Below are positions 1 through 10,767 of a stretch of 64,000 nucleotides of DNA, piece by piece (position 1 is the first letter of the stretch; every line of letters starts with the position of its first letter). The notes under the pieces were generated by a model. That model was not told the origin of the DNA. It did no database searches and was given only the letters and a program-made list of their open reading frames with translations. Source of the stretch: Linderina pennispora (Eukaryota > Kickxellomycota > Kickxellomycetes > Kickxellales > Kickxellaceae); NCBI RefSeq assembly GCF_002104995.1, contig NW_024468260.1, positions 372,001-436,000 of the forward strand, read 5' to 3'. The translations under genes were made by a program, and so were the position numbers.

Positions 1-591
1 TCCTGTAAATGCAATTGACCAGCGTGCACGCGCATACTCCGCAATCTATACAGCCGATGGGCAAAAGTATACCACAGCATTCTTCCCCAACAACCCACAC
101 CATGCACACGTTATACATGGGTATGGAGAGATTTGGCCGAGTCAAACGGAGCACAGGTGCCTTCCGAATGCGGCAGCATACGGAGAGAAAAGAAATTTAT
201 GCAGCAAAGGTGCACTACTTGCCACATTAATAAATCCCGAGTATGATCCCATGTGCGGCAGCACATCCACGCATTTCTAATCTCTTGCAGTATTAGTGCT
301 TTACGATTTGGGCAGCCAAAAGTAGTTATTTCGAGCCAGGTAATTTTATGGTACAGTATTTTTCCTGATATGATATGCGTTCTACTTCGCAGTATATATG
401 AGACGCCTGCCGACCGCATATCCCAAAGAAAAGATTGCATATTCTACCAACTCCATCCAAACATACCGTGCGTGTCTCCTTTCCCTTTCTGGTTCAGATT
501 TATACTTGTCTGCACCACCTTGTTTTCTCTTTTCTCTTATTTGTTTGACATTAAAATAGCCACTGGCTTACTTTGGAGCCATTCGAAAAGT
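1..591. other. Upstream region of the elongase gene, no gene seen
   Basis: No reading frame here looks like a protein. The segment directly upstream of the elongase ATG is T-rich and probably holds its promoter and 5' leader. A short perfect inverted repeat (ATGTGC, 4-base loop, GCACAT) lies near 250-266. Confidence 0.4.
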
Positions 592-1525
592 ATGGGGGTC
601 ACTCTGGGTTCAGGAACAACGGTAGATCTAGAGAACATACCGCTACGGCAGTTCCATAACCTTTCGATTCACCCAGCAACACCAGTGGTCATTGTTGTGT
701 CGTATATCGCCATCGTGCAGTGGCTAAATGGCTCACGCAGCAAGTCTCTGTCTCCGAGTCGAGGCCAAACGCCAGTGCCTTGAACTGGTCGACGAGAAAG
801 CATTGAAATACAAGCAGAGCGGTCCTTGGATGACAGCGTTTGTTGTCCTTGCACAATGTGCTGCTCGCTGGGTTCTCGTACTGGTGCGCGACCAACTACA
901 CTTCATTTTTCGCCAATGTTGTTGACCAGGAGAGCCTAAAGGAAGCGGTAGGTATACAGGCTCTCGTACGCATGACGCTCTACCGCAAACACTGCCACTA
1001 ATGAACACCCACACGTTATATATGCCCCTTAGTACTGTGACTCGAACCTGACAATATGGAACAACATGTACAAGTTCAACTACCTGTTCTACCTCAGCAA
1101 GTACTACGAACTCATTGACACGTTCATCATCCTAGCCAAGGGCCGCAAGGCTACGCTCTTGCAGACATATCACCACGCGGGTGCAATTACAACAATGTGG
1201 CTGGGCTGCTACTTTGGCTCACCGCAGCTGATCTTTTTTGTGATCGAGAACAGCATCATCCATACGCTCATGTACACGTACTTTGCCACTGACCGCCATG
1301 GGCTTCTCCCCACCAGGTAAAAAGTACCTGACGCACCTGCAGATTGGCCAGTTCTTGCTGGGACTGGTCTTCATTGCTCTGTATATCACCCTGCCAAACT
1401 GCTTGACCCCGCTGCAAAAGAACCTGATATACGTCATGCTATCGTACCTCATTCCGCTGCTGTACTTGTTTGTCGACTTCTCCATAAAGACATACGGGAG
1501 GAAGAAGAAGACAAAGACCCTCTAA
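592..1525 (+). CDS. ELO-family fatty-acid elongase (3-ketoacyl-CoA synthase), QxxHH variant, frameshifted
   Basis: Condensing enzyme of very-long-chain or polyunsaturated fatty-acid elongation in the ER membrane. Visible family motifs, in order: KYYELIDTFIILAKG, the histidine box LLQTYHHAGA, NSIIHTLMYTYFA and LTHLQIGQF, with hydrophobic segments between them and a basic lysine-rich C-terminus of ER-retention type. Exon 1 is 592-947 and exon 2 is 1033-1525, with a phase-0 GT-AG intron of 85 nt. The reading frame shifts by one base three times: between 740 and 800, near 851, and near 1293. With three bases dropped the model is 281 residues, normal for the family. The first histidine of the usual HxxHH box is Q. 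The ATG at 592 is the first true ATG in frame. Substrate specificity cannot be read from the sequence. Confidence 0.88.
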
Positions 1526-4500
1526 TACAAGAGGTGGCATTTGGCGTGCCTGTCGCCGCGATTGATGTGCTCATCCACTGGCCGTCTCCATCCCAAGCCC
1601 CCTCCCCTACACAGACCTACGTTTTATTATTATTTTGCTGATTTGTCTTTCATCTTAACTTCCCTATATGATTCTGATAAACTGAAATACCCCTCAGCCT
1701 GTGAGGTGTGCCACTGCAGCGTGCCAATGAGGGGAGAGCGCCAAGGCGACCTATGTGGTGGCACATATTCATTGTTCATAAAGGCGGAAAATGCAGATAG
1801 CCTTCGCATTTTGGTCATGAGGCTGGGGAAGGAAATGGACCACGCAAGGGAACAAATGCAAACAACGATGCTAGGCACGCATGCTGAGCAGCTAAGCACG
1901 CTGGACAAAGGGAGGGCAACTACTGTGAAGCTGCAGCAACAGACAGCTGCTAGACCAGTTCTATCACGTTTGCTCTATAAAAGACCACACTATCTTCGTT
2001 GTTTGCAAGCTGCACACACTGAACAATAGAAAGATCCAAACCTGAACTAAGGGCCTTGAGATAGCTGCGTGATCGGCAGCTGCTGTCTGACACACTTCGA
2101 CGTCTCCACCCTCACCCCGCTACGCCTCTTTGTCGCTGGTTGACTGAGCATACCTACAGAGAATGAAGAGGAGATAGCACAATTAAACGAACAAAATGAG
2201 GACAATATACAGCACCCTTTTGTTTACCCGCCATTCCACAGATAACAAGGACGATAGCTTCAGCTGGACTTGACAGGCTATTTTTCAGAGTTCGCCTCAT
2301 TACTGCGCCGCCAATTCATAACCTCATGGCAAGTGCTCTACAGGCACCAAGCACTCGCTGGGAAGCTGAAAAGGTGTGTTATCGTTGGCAAATAAAATAT
2401 ATCTACTCTTTGTTTACGCTGTGGCTGTAACCAGCAAGCTCTCTCCATCTTTTGCTCGCTGCACCTTGAGAGCCAAATGGATACTCTGCCTTCTCGAGCT
2501 TGTAAGGTGCTGAATAAACCACTGTTTCTGCTTTAGTTGCCAGAGCACGTCCCATACAAGCCGCCCAGTCGACTGTCAGCAAGCTCTAGGTGAACTGGAC
2601 AATATATTGGGTAGTGCGCATCCACTAGTGGCTGACAGTAATATGGTGTCTCAAATCGAGAGAAAAAGGCATAGAAGCAAGCCAATCCCTGGTCAACAGT
2701 AGGCTCAGTATGCTCTTGGCTAGGCATATAGGCTTGTTTGCTTTTGGGAGATGGGCTGATCCGCGGCAGGGAGGGATGATCGGAACAGCAGAGAAGTAGC
2801 ATGTACTCCCTAATTCCAGCATTGGCAAAAATTCTCCTATTCAAAAAAAAAAATAAAGGTGCCAATGTCGCCTGCACTGTTTCGCCTGCATTTATCATCT
2901 CCAATACGTTTGAAAATGCCCGTTCGCAAGCCGGTTTGTTGACAGCAAGACACAATTAAACTCCAAAAAGTTGTAAACAGAAATCCGTCACACGCAGTTA
3001 TTATTACCCTAGTTGGCAGCGAGCACCAGCTGTGGTAGAGTTACTGTGCAGTAGGTCTGGACTGTGGTCTGTCCCTCTTGCTCCCTTATTCCAAGGATGG
3101 CTGAGAAAATGAGCGGCCAGGCGCCAGAGCCCGTACTGGACAAGCGCTCCTTACACCCATGCACAATATTAGCAGAGTGTTGTTGATATATACACCAGAT
3201 GCATTGATCCCTTCTTGTTGCAGGCAGGTAACCAGTGAACCGCCAGTTGACTCGACCTAATATAAACAGAACCACCTCACATCAGAATGGCCGCAGGCGG
3301 TCAATTGTGCAATGGCACAAGCCTCAAAAAGCCAAATAATAGAATGCCTGCAACTGCGTTGACTGCGGTGCCTCAATTCGGGTTAACAGGCAGTGTGGGT
3401 TGATAAGGGGCTGCTAGCGGCTGCTGGAGAGCATAATTGGCTGGCAGTCTTTTGAAAGCGTGCAATATAGGACTGGTCGCCTGCGCAACATGCAAACAAA
3501 ACATGCACGCACACCTTGAAATCTAGTCTGGACAATCAGGTGTCTCTGGCTAAAAGAAGTAGAACGCCGGCTGAACTATGTGTGCACAATAGCAGTGCGG
3601 GTTATTACACATTGACTGGAGAATAATAACCCTAATATCTGGTGTCGACATTTACATGTTTGTGTAAAGTTAGTGCATAGCCACTAGCGCTGCTTGTAAT
3701 TGAAGTCGAACAGTGCGCAGCGACAGGGAAGGCATGTGGCACGTGAGGAAGTACGAGCTACAATTGCCAGCGGGGTCACGGTAAACCTAATGCAGTGGGG
3801 GCTCAGTGCTTGAGTACATTTGGCACTAAGAATGCCCCAAGGCACATAACCTTGAGCTCGTGAGCACAGTTTTCGCACTCGCTTATTGTCCCGACTCCTC
3901 CACAATGCTGCGCTTGAGACAGCAACAACGACAATCTATTGCTGATGCACTTTTATCCAGCGAGAGAGCACCGTTCTATTATCCTCAGCGATTATGCACT
4001 CAAGCTAACCTCTTTCACCGCATACTGCCGAGACAAGCCCGCCCAGTTGGTGATGCTAGATTTGTAATATAGTTGAGTAATGATGGGCCTACATGCTCTA
4101 CATGCACAGGAATAGGAACAGAAGCAGACTGCTATAGCATGAATACCGAGCTCCGTTGAGCCCCGAAGTTTCCTCTACTTTTTCTGGGCGGGCGATCCGG
4201 AGTCAACATACATGTGGGGTGTGTGTGCATTTCATGTCGGTGTCATGTGAAGCGACCCCTCCCTCATTCACTGAGCGGCAAGATGTATGCCTAGCCCCGT
4301 GGGAGCTGGATTAATTTCTAGCGGCGCGCGCATAGTCTCCTCCTTTACTCGGTGTCAGAATGAGCTCATGCCGCCTCATCTGTCCCTCCCCTCCCTCCCT
4401 CTTCCCGTACGATACGGCATATACGCATTACCACCCCCCCTTTCCTCTAACAATGCCACAGCTTGCCTCCCCCTTGCTTCTCGCTAGCCAAAGGTACACA

Positions 4501-5580
4501 GACACTAGAGGCAGAGTGTGAACAATGGAACTTCAGCTATGTACAGATTGTGGCCATTCTATCAGAAACTTTCCTATTCGCAAAACTTGAACCACTAACA
4601 GTGCGTCGAGTCGCCACACCTGGAAGGTGAAGGCACAATAGAAGCTTGTTGAAAATTTTGTGGCCGCGGCCACGATTGTTGATACTGTCCTTCGGTAATG
4701 CAAGGAAGTGGGTGGATTTGGCATATGTGTGGCCCCAGCATTTATTGGATGCTGAATGTCAGCCTGGATGGACTCTCCAAGGCTACGCAGCCAGGTACGC
4801 CTAGCAATGTGATGCCAGTAGCGGCGCAGCGGCGCATGCTCCCTTTGGGTGTCTCAGAACGAAGCAAAGAAAAAGCGGATGTGCAGTATAGTATGGCCGG
4901 GGATTATTCTGCCTGAATGCCGTCCAGCTCTCCAACGAAGGACAAACAACTATTTGCCTTCATAGTCATGTGCGCTGCGGGTCCGAATAAAGGATATGCA
5001 GCTTTTTGTTTTGGAAATAGCAGCTAGGAGTGGGGAGGGTGTGATCTGCGGCAGATGAGAATCCACGGCAACACAGGTTGCCGCCTTGAAGCTCGTCAGC
5101 AGCACCGAGCCAAAGGCAGCCCGAGGGGATCATGACATGGCTTCTGCGTATATTGATTGCAGAGGTGGCGCGTATCATAAGGCTGGAAAGCAGCGGACAA
5201 GCCAATAATGGCGGTGGGGACATCACACATGCGATGGCACATCCTACTGGACATGGCAGAGAATGCGAGGTGGGGAGCGAGGATGGATGGCAGCCATTCC
5301 CCATTGAGCAATGGGGAGGAAGGCCGCAGGAAGCGAACTGGCAATAGAGGCAGACAAGGCGTCCAATTTCAAGCGGCAGGCGCAAGAGAAAGTGGCGGTA
5401 GCGCAAACATAAAAGGTCGATTGAAAAGAGGGACCAAGGCAAGCTAGGTTGATATTGTTCTCCAAGGCGAAGAGAAAATGCACTAGCCTCCCAGCAGAGA
5501 ATGCTGGATGTGCCTCTGGCTCATTGGAACAAATAGGACTAGCAAGCTATGCTACAAGGAAAAATGAGCGCAAAGTGGGT
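1526..5580. other. Gene-poor stretch, no supported gene
   Basis: About 4 kb without a recognisable protein on either strand. The longest frames (1541-2029 plus, 2533-2955 minus, 4966-5442 minus) have no domain-like pattern. A poly-A run lies near 2843. The minus-strand frame 2533-2955 contains an ACERAF motif faintly like hAT transposase dimerisation regions, which is too weak to call. Confidence 0.4.
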
Positions 5581-7489
5581 CGCAACCACCTGTACTCTCC
5601 CCACCCCCCATTCCCACATCTCCATTTCTCACACATCTATTTTGAGATAAAAAAGGGGGAGGAGGAAAATACATGAATACAAAATGGCGGCAACCAAAAC
5701 ACAGTAATCGAGGGCCCGAAAAGCGAGTAACAGCCCAGAAGGGAGTGTGTTGTGCGGCGGGAGTGCGGGACGACGGCGAAGAGGGGAGGAGACTCGAGCT
5801 GTGGTGATCTTTTCGGTCACAGACCTCTCAGTTAAGCGGCATGCTCTTTCTTCCATTGACCGCGTTGTTATTGTTATCGCGTCGAGCCCACTCCATAGAA
5901 GAGGACTCTAGTAATCCGACCATTTCTGGATTCGCGACAAGCTCCAGACGGCTCCAGGCACGTCGCTGCTGCTTTTCGGGATAAAAAGAGAGCAATTCGT
6001 ACTCCGCTATACCTGGCTCTCGTCCTACCTCGTCTCCAGCCGCACATTACTTTATCCTTTTTTATTTCCATTCAATCCAGCAGTTGAGGAAAAGCTTTCC
6101 AGGGAGGGCTCTTCTTACTACCATTCTACATACCCTAGTCACTCTATTTTTTGGCCAAGAACGGAGGGACCACGTCCGCCTTGAGCCATTAGTCCTGTCT
6201 CCAGGTATGTCTATCATGCACAGATGCGTGCATCTTCCTCGCTCCCACCGTATCCGCTTTTTACATTGGGCCTTGATTTTTCCACACGTTTTTCTTTTTC
6301 TGATGCGTCAGTTTTGCCTTGTTTTGATGTGGGGGTGGAAAACACCGGCATGTACCTGATCCACATTTTCCCGAGCTTGACCGATATTCATTTAGCCTAC
6401 CATCGCCCACATATGATTTCTAATCTCCAGTTCGGGCTATATACACTGCAGTATCTCACCCCTCGCTTCTTCACCACGCATACTGGTTACTCGCCCGACA
6501 TCGGTTGCCGGTCACCTCCCACATCGGGCTAAGCAGTTTTGTTGCGCCTCCTGGCTGCACACTTTATCCCTGTTTTTCTCTTTATTTTGCTGCCGCCACA
6601 CCGATTCCAGCGCACGATTCCCGGCCAAATAACAACGCTGCATGCCCCTTCTCTCCCCACCCCGAACATTTATTAATTCCTGCTGTTTGTGTGGCCTCAA
6701 CCGAGCACTGCTGCATGTCTTTTGTAGGGGTTCGCCAACAAGAAAGCGTGCCTTATTTCGCAGGCTGCTGCTCCCGCACTTGCAGGCTGCAATCGCTTTA
6801 TTGCCATCTATTTTTTCTCCTCTCCACTCGATTCCTTTTTAAGTAGAGGAGGCTTTACCGCGCACTGCATTAGTACAACGGGAGCTGGCTTTCTGTGTCA
6901 TCGCCCAACCCTGTCTTAGAAAAAAAACAGTCTTGTCCTTGCCGTCCTCCATTCGACAGAAGCCAAAAGCCCTTTTTCCTCTTAGTAGCGGGCCCGGTAG
7001 GACACACTGCGCTCAAAGCGTCACAGGAACCTTGTCTATAGCTCGCATCCAGCTTATTATTTTATATTTCCCCTCATTCCCTACTTTGCTTCACTTTGCT
7101 TCGCCTTATACTCCACCCACCCTCCTCATCAACCCCTCCTTACCCACCCCCTGAAATCCAGGAAGAATTCCACTTCATCGGAAAAAAGGTACTTGAACCT
7201 TGACCCCATCCACCTCGCTTTTATTTCCCCTTTCCTTTTTTCTCTACACCACCACCGTTGCTTCTATACATCTGCCTTTCCTCTATCTCTTTACCATTAC
7301 AGTCATCGCAATTGATTGCAACCACTAGAGCCTGTAGCAAAAAGACACCCGTTTTGTACCACCGCCCTATATTCATATCCCTAGCCTCCCTTGTAAATCC
7401 AGCCTTCGGTTATCTTGTTTCCAAATCTCAATACGACCAGCCAGCACACCGCGTTGTCCTCCCTTACATCGGCTTTCATTGACACACCC
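5581..7489 (+). promoter_or_regulatory. Long pyrimidine-rich upstream/leader region of the first zinc-finger gene
   Basis: Much of the last 1.5 kb before the ATG at 7490 is C/T-rich, with many short CCC/CTT/TTTCC runs, especially 6540-7330. This is typical of strong fungal promoters and long 5' leaders. A CTCCCCACCCCCCA block at 5597-5610 reads on the other strand as GTGGGG, matching the SYGGRG site bound by CreA/Mig1. Autoregulation is therefore possible but unproven. Confidence 0.4.
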
Positions 7490-9444
7490 ATGATGCCAAG
7501 AGCAAAGAATACCCCAGGCGGCAGCGCCAAGCCCGAGCCTCCCCGCCCGTACAAATGCCCCATGTGCCCCAAGGCGTTCTTCCGTCTCGAGCACCAGACA
7601 CGGCACATCCGCACGCACACCGGCGAGCGGCCGCATGCCTGCACACACCCTGGCTGTGAGAAGCGGTTTTCGCGGTCTGACGAGCTGACTAGACACATGC
7701 GGATCCACCGACCGGACGCGAACATCAAGCGGGATACGCGCGGGGTGCGGCGCCGGGCAGTTCGTGGAGGAGCCCCCACATCGCAAACGGTGGCGATGGC
7801 CAGCGGGGTAATGGGGATGGCGCCTACTGCCACCAGGCCCGCATCGTTGCGAGTTCCGCACGGGTTGAGCCCTCTCATTACTACCAGGCACACGTTTGCT
7901 ACTTCACCAACGAACGTGGTGTTCCCAGCGTACTCCCATCAACAGCGCCTGCCGTACTCTGCATCAGCGGCCTGGGTTTTCAGCAGCTCAGTTTGGAAAT
8001 GCAGGCTACCCTTCACAGGCTATGCACCTTGCCGGATCGCATTCGGGGTACATGCGGCCGGAATTGGGAATGCGTCCTCACAATAATTCTAGCATCAGCA
8101 GCTACCATCAATACCGTAGTCACTCGTCGTCTCCGCCGCCTCTGTCCCGTGCAGCCGTGCAGGCCAGCCAGCCCCAGCACAGCACCGGAACTCAGCCGAA
8201 TAGCAGCTGCAGCAGCAACAACAGTCCTCCTGATCACACGCTTAGTGCGCTACAGGGACGGGGCACTGCCTCATGCGCTGGCGGTGGTGGTGGCTCCGCG
8301 GATGCACACTCGGGCATTGTGCGCAGAGTCCCCCCCGCACACGAACCCCACCTGCCGTATGACCGACCAGGCAATTCGTTGGCTGCTTGTTCTCTGCGCC
8401 GGCTATTGTCACCGCACGAGCGGCGGCCATCCCCACTCAATCTGGGTTCTGCCAGCTCCTCTCCGCGTGCTTTTCCGTCTGGTGCGCCGCACTCGGCCTC
8501 TGCAACCGCAACATCGTTTAAGCCACCCGTGCGGAATACGCCCATTGTGCCGACTATTAACTCTAATTCTGGCAGCGCTTTAGCCGCTTCTAGCGCCCTG
8601 GAGCCGTTGGCCAAGCTGGCGCCAGCATGCGGGCCGGCTCTGAGCGGAGTGCGGATGCTGTCGAGCTCGGCTGCGTCGCTCGTGGCCACTGCCGCTACTG
8701 CCGCACATGCCGACGGCACACAGTCGCTGCCGGCCACGCCCATCCGGGCTGCACACTCGGCGGGCTCCTCACAGGTGCCATCCTCAGCCGCCGACTCCAC
8801 GTCTACTTCTCCACGGGCTGCTGGGAGCGCCCCGTCGGCTGCCTCTGCTGAAGCAAGCAGTGCGACCTCTGCGTGGGGCTCGTCAGCCAGCGATGAGAAC
8901 GATGCGGTGTTCGGTGCGCCTCCTCCGCCTCCCAGGCCTCCACGATGAATTCAGCAGTGTCCGCGCTGCCAGCAGCATAATGGGCTTGGGAAACAGCCCA
9001 GCATCGTCGCGCACCTCGTCAAAGAACTGCTCGCGCACTACATCGCCGCGCACACCATGGCTGGTACAGCAGGTTGGTGGGGCACTGCGGGGTGGGAAAG
9101 TGGAAATCTCGGGTCCGAACATCGAGGACTCGATGGGCATGTCTTCGGTATATCTGTATAGCTATAGCATTGCTAGCCATATTCACTCGCCGATCAAGCA
9201 GCACATCCGGAAGGATCCGCCGACCGATGTCGCTCCGCCGTCCCTCAAAACCCAACCCCGCCCTTCCCTGCACATCAAGGCCGTCCGGAGTGTGTCTTCC
9301 ATCGCGGATATTCTGAACTGCACAGACAGGTCCGACCTCAGCCGGCTCCGCCTGCCGCCGCCAACCCCCACAACACCTGCAGTGCCAGGCGACACTGCAG
9401 GGAAGGGCAGCAACAAGGCTAGTGTTTTCAGCGTTCTAAATTGA
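7490..9444 (+). CDS. CreA/Mig1-like C2H2 zinc-finger transcription factor (copy 1), frameshifted
   Basis: Nuclear DNA-binding regulator of the carbon catabolite repressor type. Two C2H2 fingers lie at about residues 22-74. The first has CPMCPKAF and [12 protein letters not shown]; the second has [19 protein letters not shown]. Both the finger sequence and the linker (HTGERPHAC) match CreA/Mig1, whose sites are SYGGRG. The rest is Ser/Ala/Pro-rich and disordered, with a conserved-looking end (VSSIADIL, then LPPPTP). Tandem ATGs lie at 7490 and 7493; upstream extension of the frame has no ATG. The frame shifts by one base near 7969 and again near 8930-8945. Allowing for both, the protein is about 650 residues. 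A paralogue lies convergently at 10768-13062. Direct target genes are not inferable. Confidence 0.85.
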
Positions 9445-9803
9445 ACTACGATATTCCCACACCTCAAATGCACGAATTTTTTCTCTGACAGTCAAATATT
9501 CAGCAGAGATCCCCTCTGCTGTACGCTTCATGTGTCAGCTAAAGCAGGGGGCTGCTTCTGCTATCCTTGGTCACACTTTGCACAGCCCACCGTAGTTTAT
9601 ACATCGCAGGTGGTGCTTTTGGAGCTCACTCGGGCCACGCGTGGACGAGCAGCGGCGCTGATTGGTCAGCACTGGATGTTCAAACTCAGTCGTAGGGAAC
9701 GAAGCTGGTGACGAAGTCCATTCTGGCAAAAGTGCCTTGAGCCCTTTCTACTTCACTGATTTCAACCCTCCTACGAAAATTTATTTCGGTGACTTTGAAT
9801 GCA
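9445..9803. other. Intergenic region between zinc-finger gene 1 and NAXE
   Basis: About 360 bp that presumably contains the terminator of the upstream gene and the promoter of the epimerase. No clear TATA box or reading frame is seen. Confidence 0.4.
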
Positions 9804-10495
9804 ATGAAATTCCTCGGTCAAAGTATTGCACAGGCAGTTGACGTGGAGCTGATGGGCAGGTACGGCTATGCGATCGAGCAGCTGATGGAGCTTGCCGGCT
9901 TGAGCGTTGCCGAGAGCATCGCGCGCGAGTACCCCAAGGGCAGGGTCCTGCTGTGCATTGGGCCTGGCAACAACGGTGGTGACGGGCTGGTAGCTGCTCG
10001 CCATTTGTATCACTTTGGATACACGCCGTCGCTGTTCTACCCAAAGCAGCCAAACAAGGATCTGTACAAGAATCTGCTGCACCAGTGTGTCTCGCACCAG
10101 ATCCCTGTGATTGACGATCTCGAAGCCGAGGTCCACAAGTGCGATTTGATTGTCGATGCATTGTTTGGTTTCAGCTTTAGTGGTGCGGTCAGACCGCCGT
10201 TCGACGACGTCTTGCGCACACTGAGTCAGACACCGAAGCCAATTGTGTCTGTGGACGTCCCAAGTGGATGGGATGTCGAGCAGGGCGACATAGTCGGGCT
10301 CTGGGCTGCAGCCCGGATATGCTGGTTTCGCTGACTGCACCAAAGAAATGTGCAGAAAAGTTTGGAGGCCGGTTCCATTATCTGGGTGGCCGATTCGTAC
10401 CGCCAGAGATGGCAAAGGACCTTGGAATCCCGGAGTATGCCGACAGCTCTCAGTGCATGAAGCTAGGGCAGTTAATCGGCCAGCAGCGTCTGTAA
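9804..10495 (+). CDS. NAXE: NAD(P)H-hydrate epimerase (YjeF N-terminal domain), frameshifted
   Basis: Repairs damaged NAD(P)HX by epimerising the R form so that the dehydratase can act on the S form. Family marks: [16 protein letters not shown] near residue 50 (nucleotide-binding loop), [27 protein letters not shown], then after the break [17 protein letters not shown] and [14 protein letters not shown] 9804 is the first true ATG; the frame also opens with GTG at 9789. The frame changes between about 10290 and 10315 by a net two inserted bases (or one missing) inside GC-rich runs. Corrected length is 229 residues, close to the yeast and human single-domain enzymes. No mitochondrial presequence is visible. 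It sits between two zinc-finger genes with no obvious functional link. Confidence 0.92.
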
Positions 10496-10767
10496 GTGCT
10501 GTTGCGGACTGGGGCGGCGTTTTAGCGTTCTGCGGGCGACTCAGAGTTATGTATTAAATGTGGCTGGAAAGGTAAAGAGAGCGTGTTTGACGTTAATAGG
10601 TTTGCTTGCGGGGCCAGGGGCCAGGGGAGATATAAGAGTTGGACAACGTACGCAATAAATGGATGAAGAGGTAACGGAATAAAGGAAATATTAGTTTGGG
10701 TAATGGTAGCGCAAGGAGGATATGCGGGAAGGATACTGTGGTGGTAAATGTATGCGCTCGCCATGCA

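Noticed and set aside
2533-2955. Possible hAT transposase remnant on the minus strand (ACERAF motif)
   Set aside because: Only one short motif resembles the family, with no other conserved block, terminal repeats or target duplication visible.
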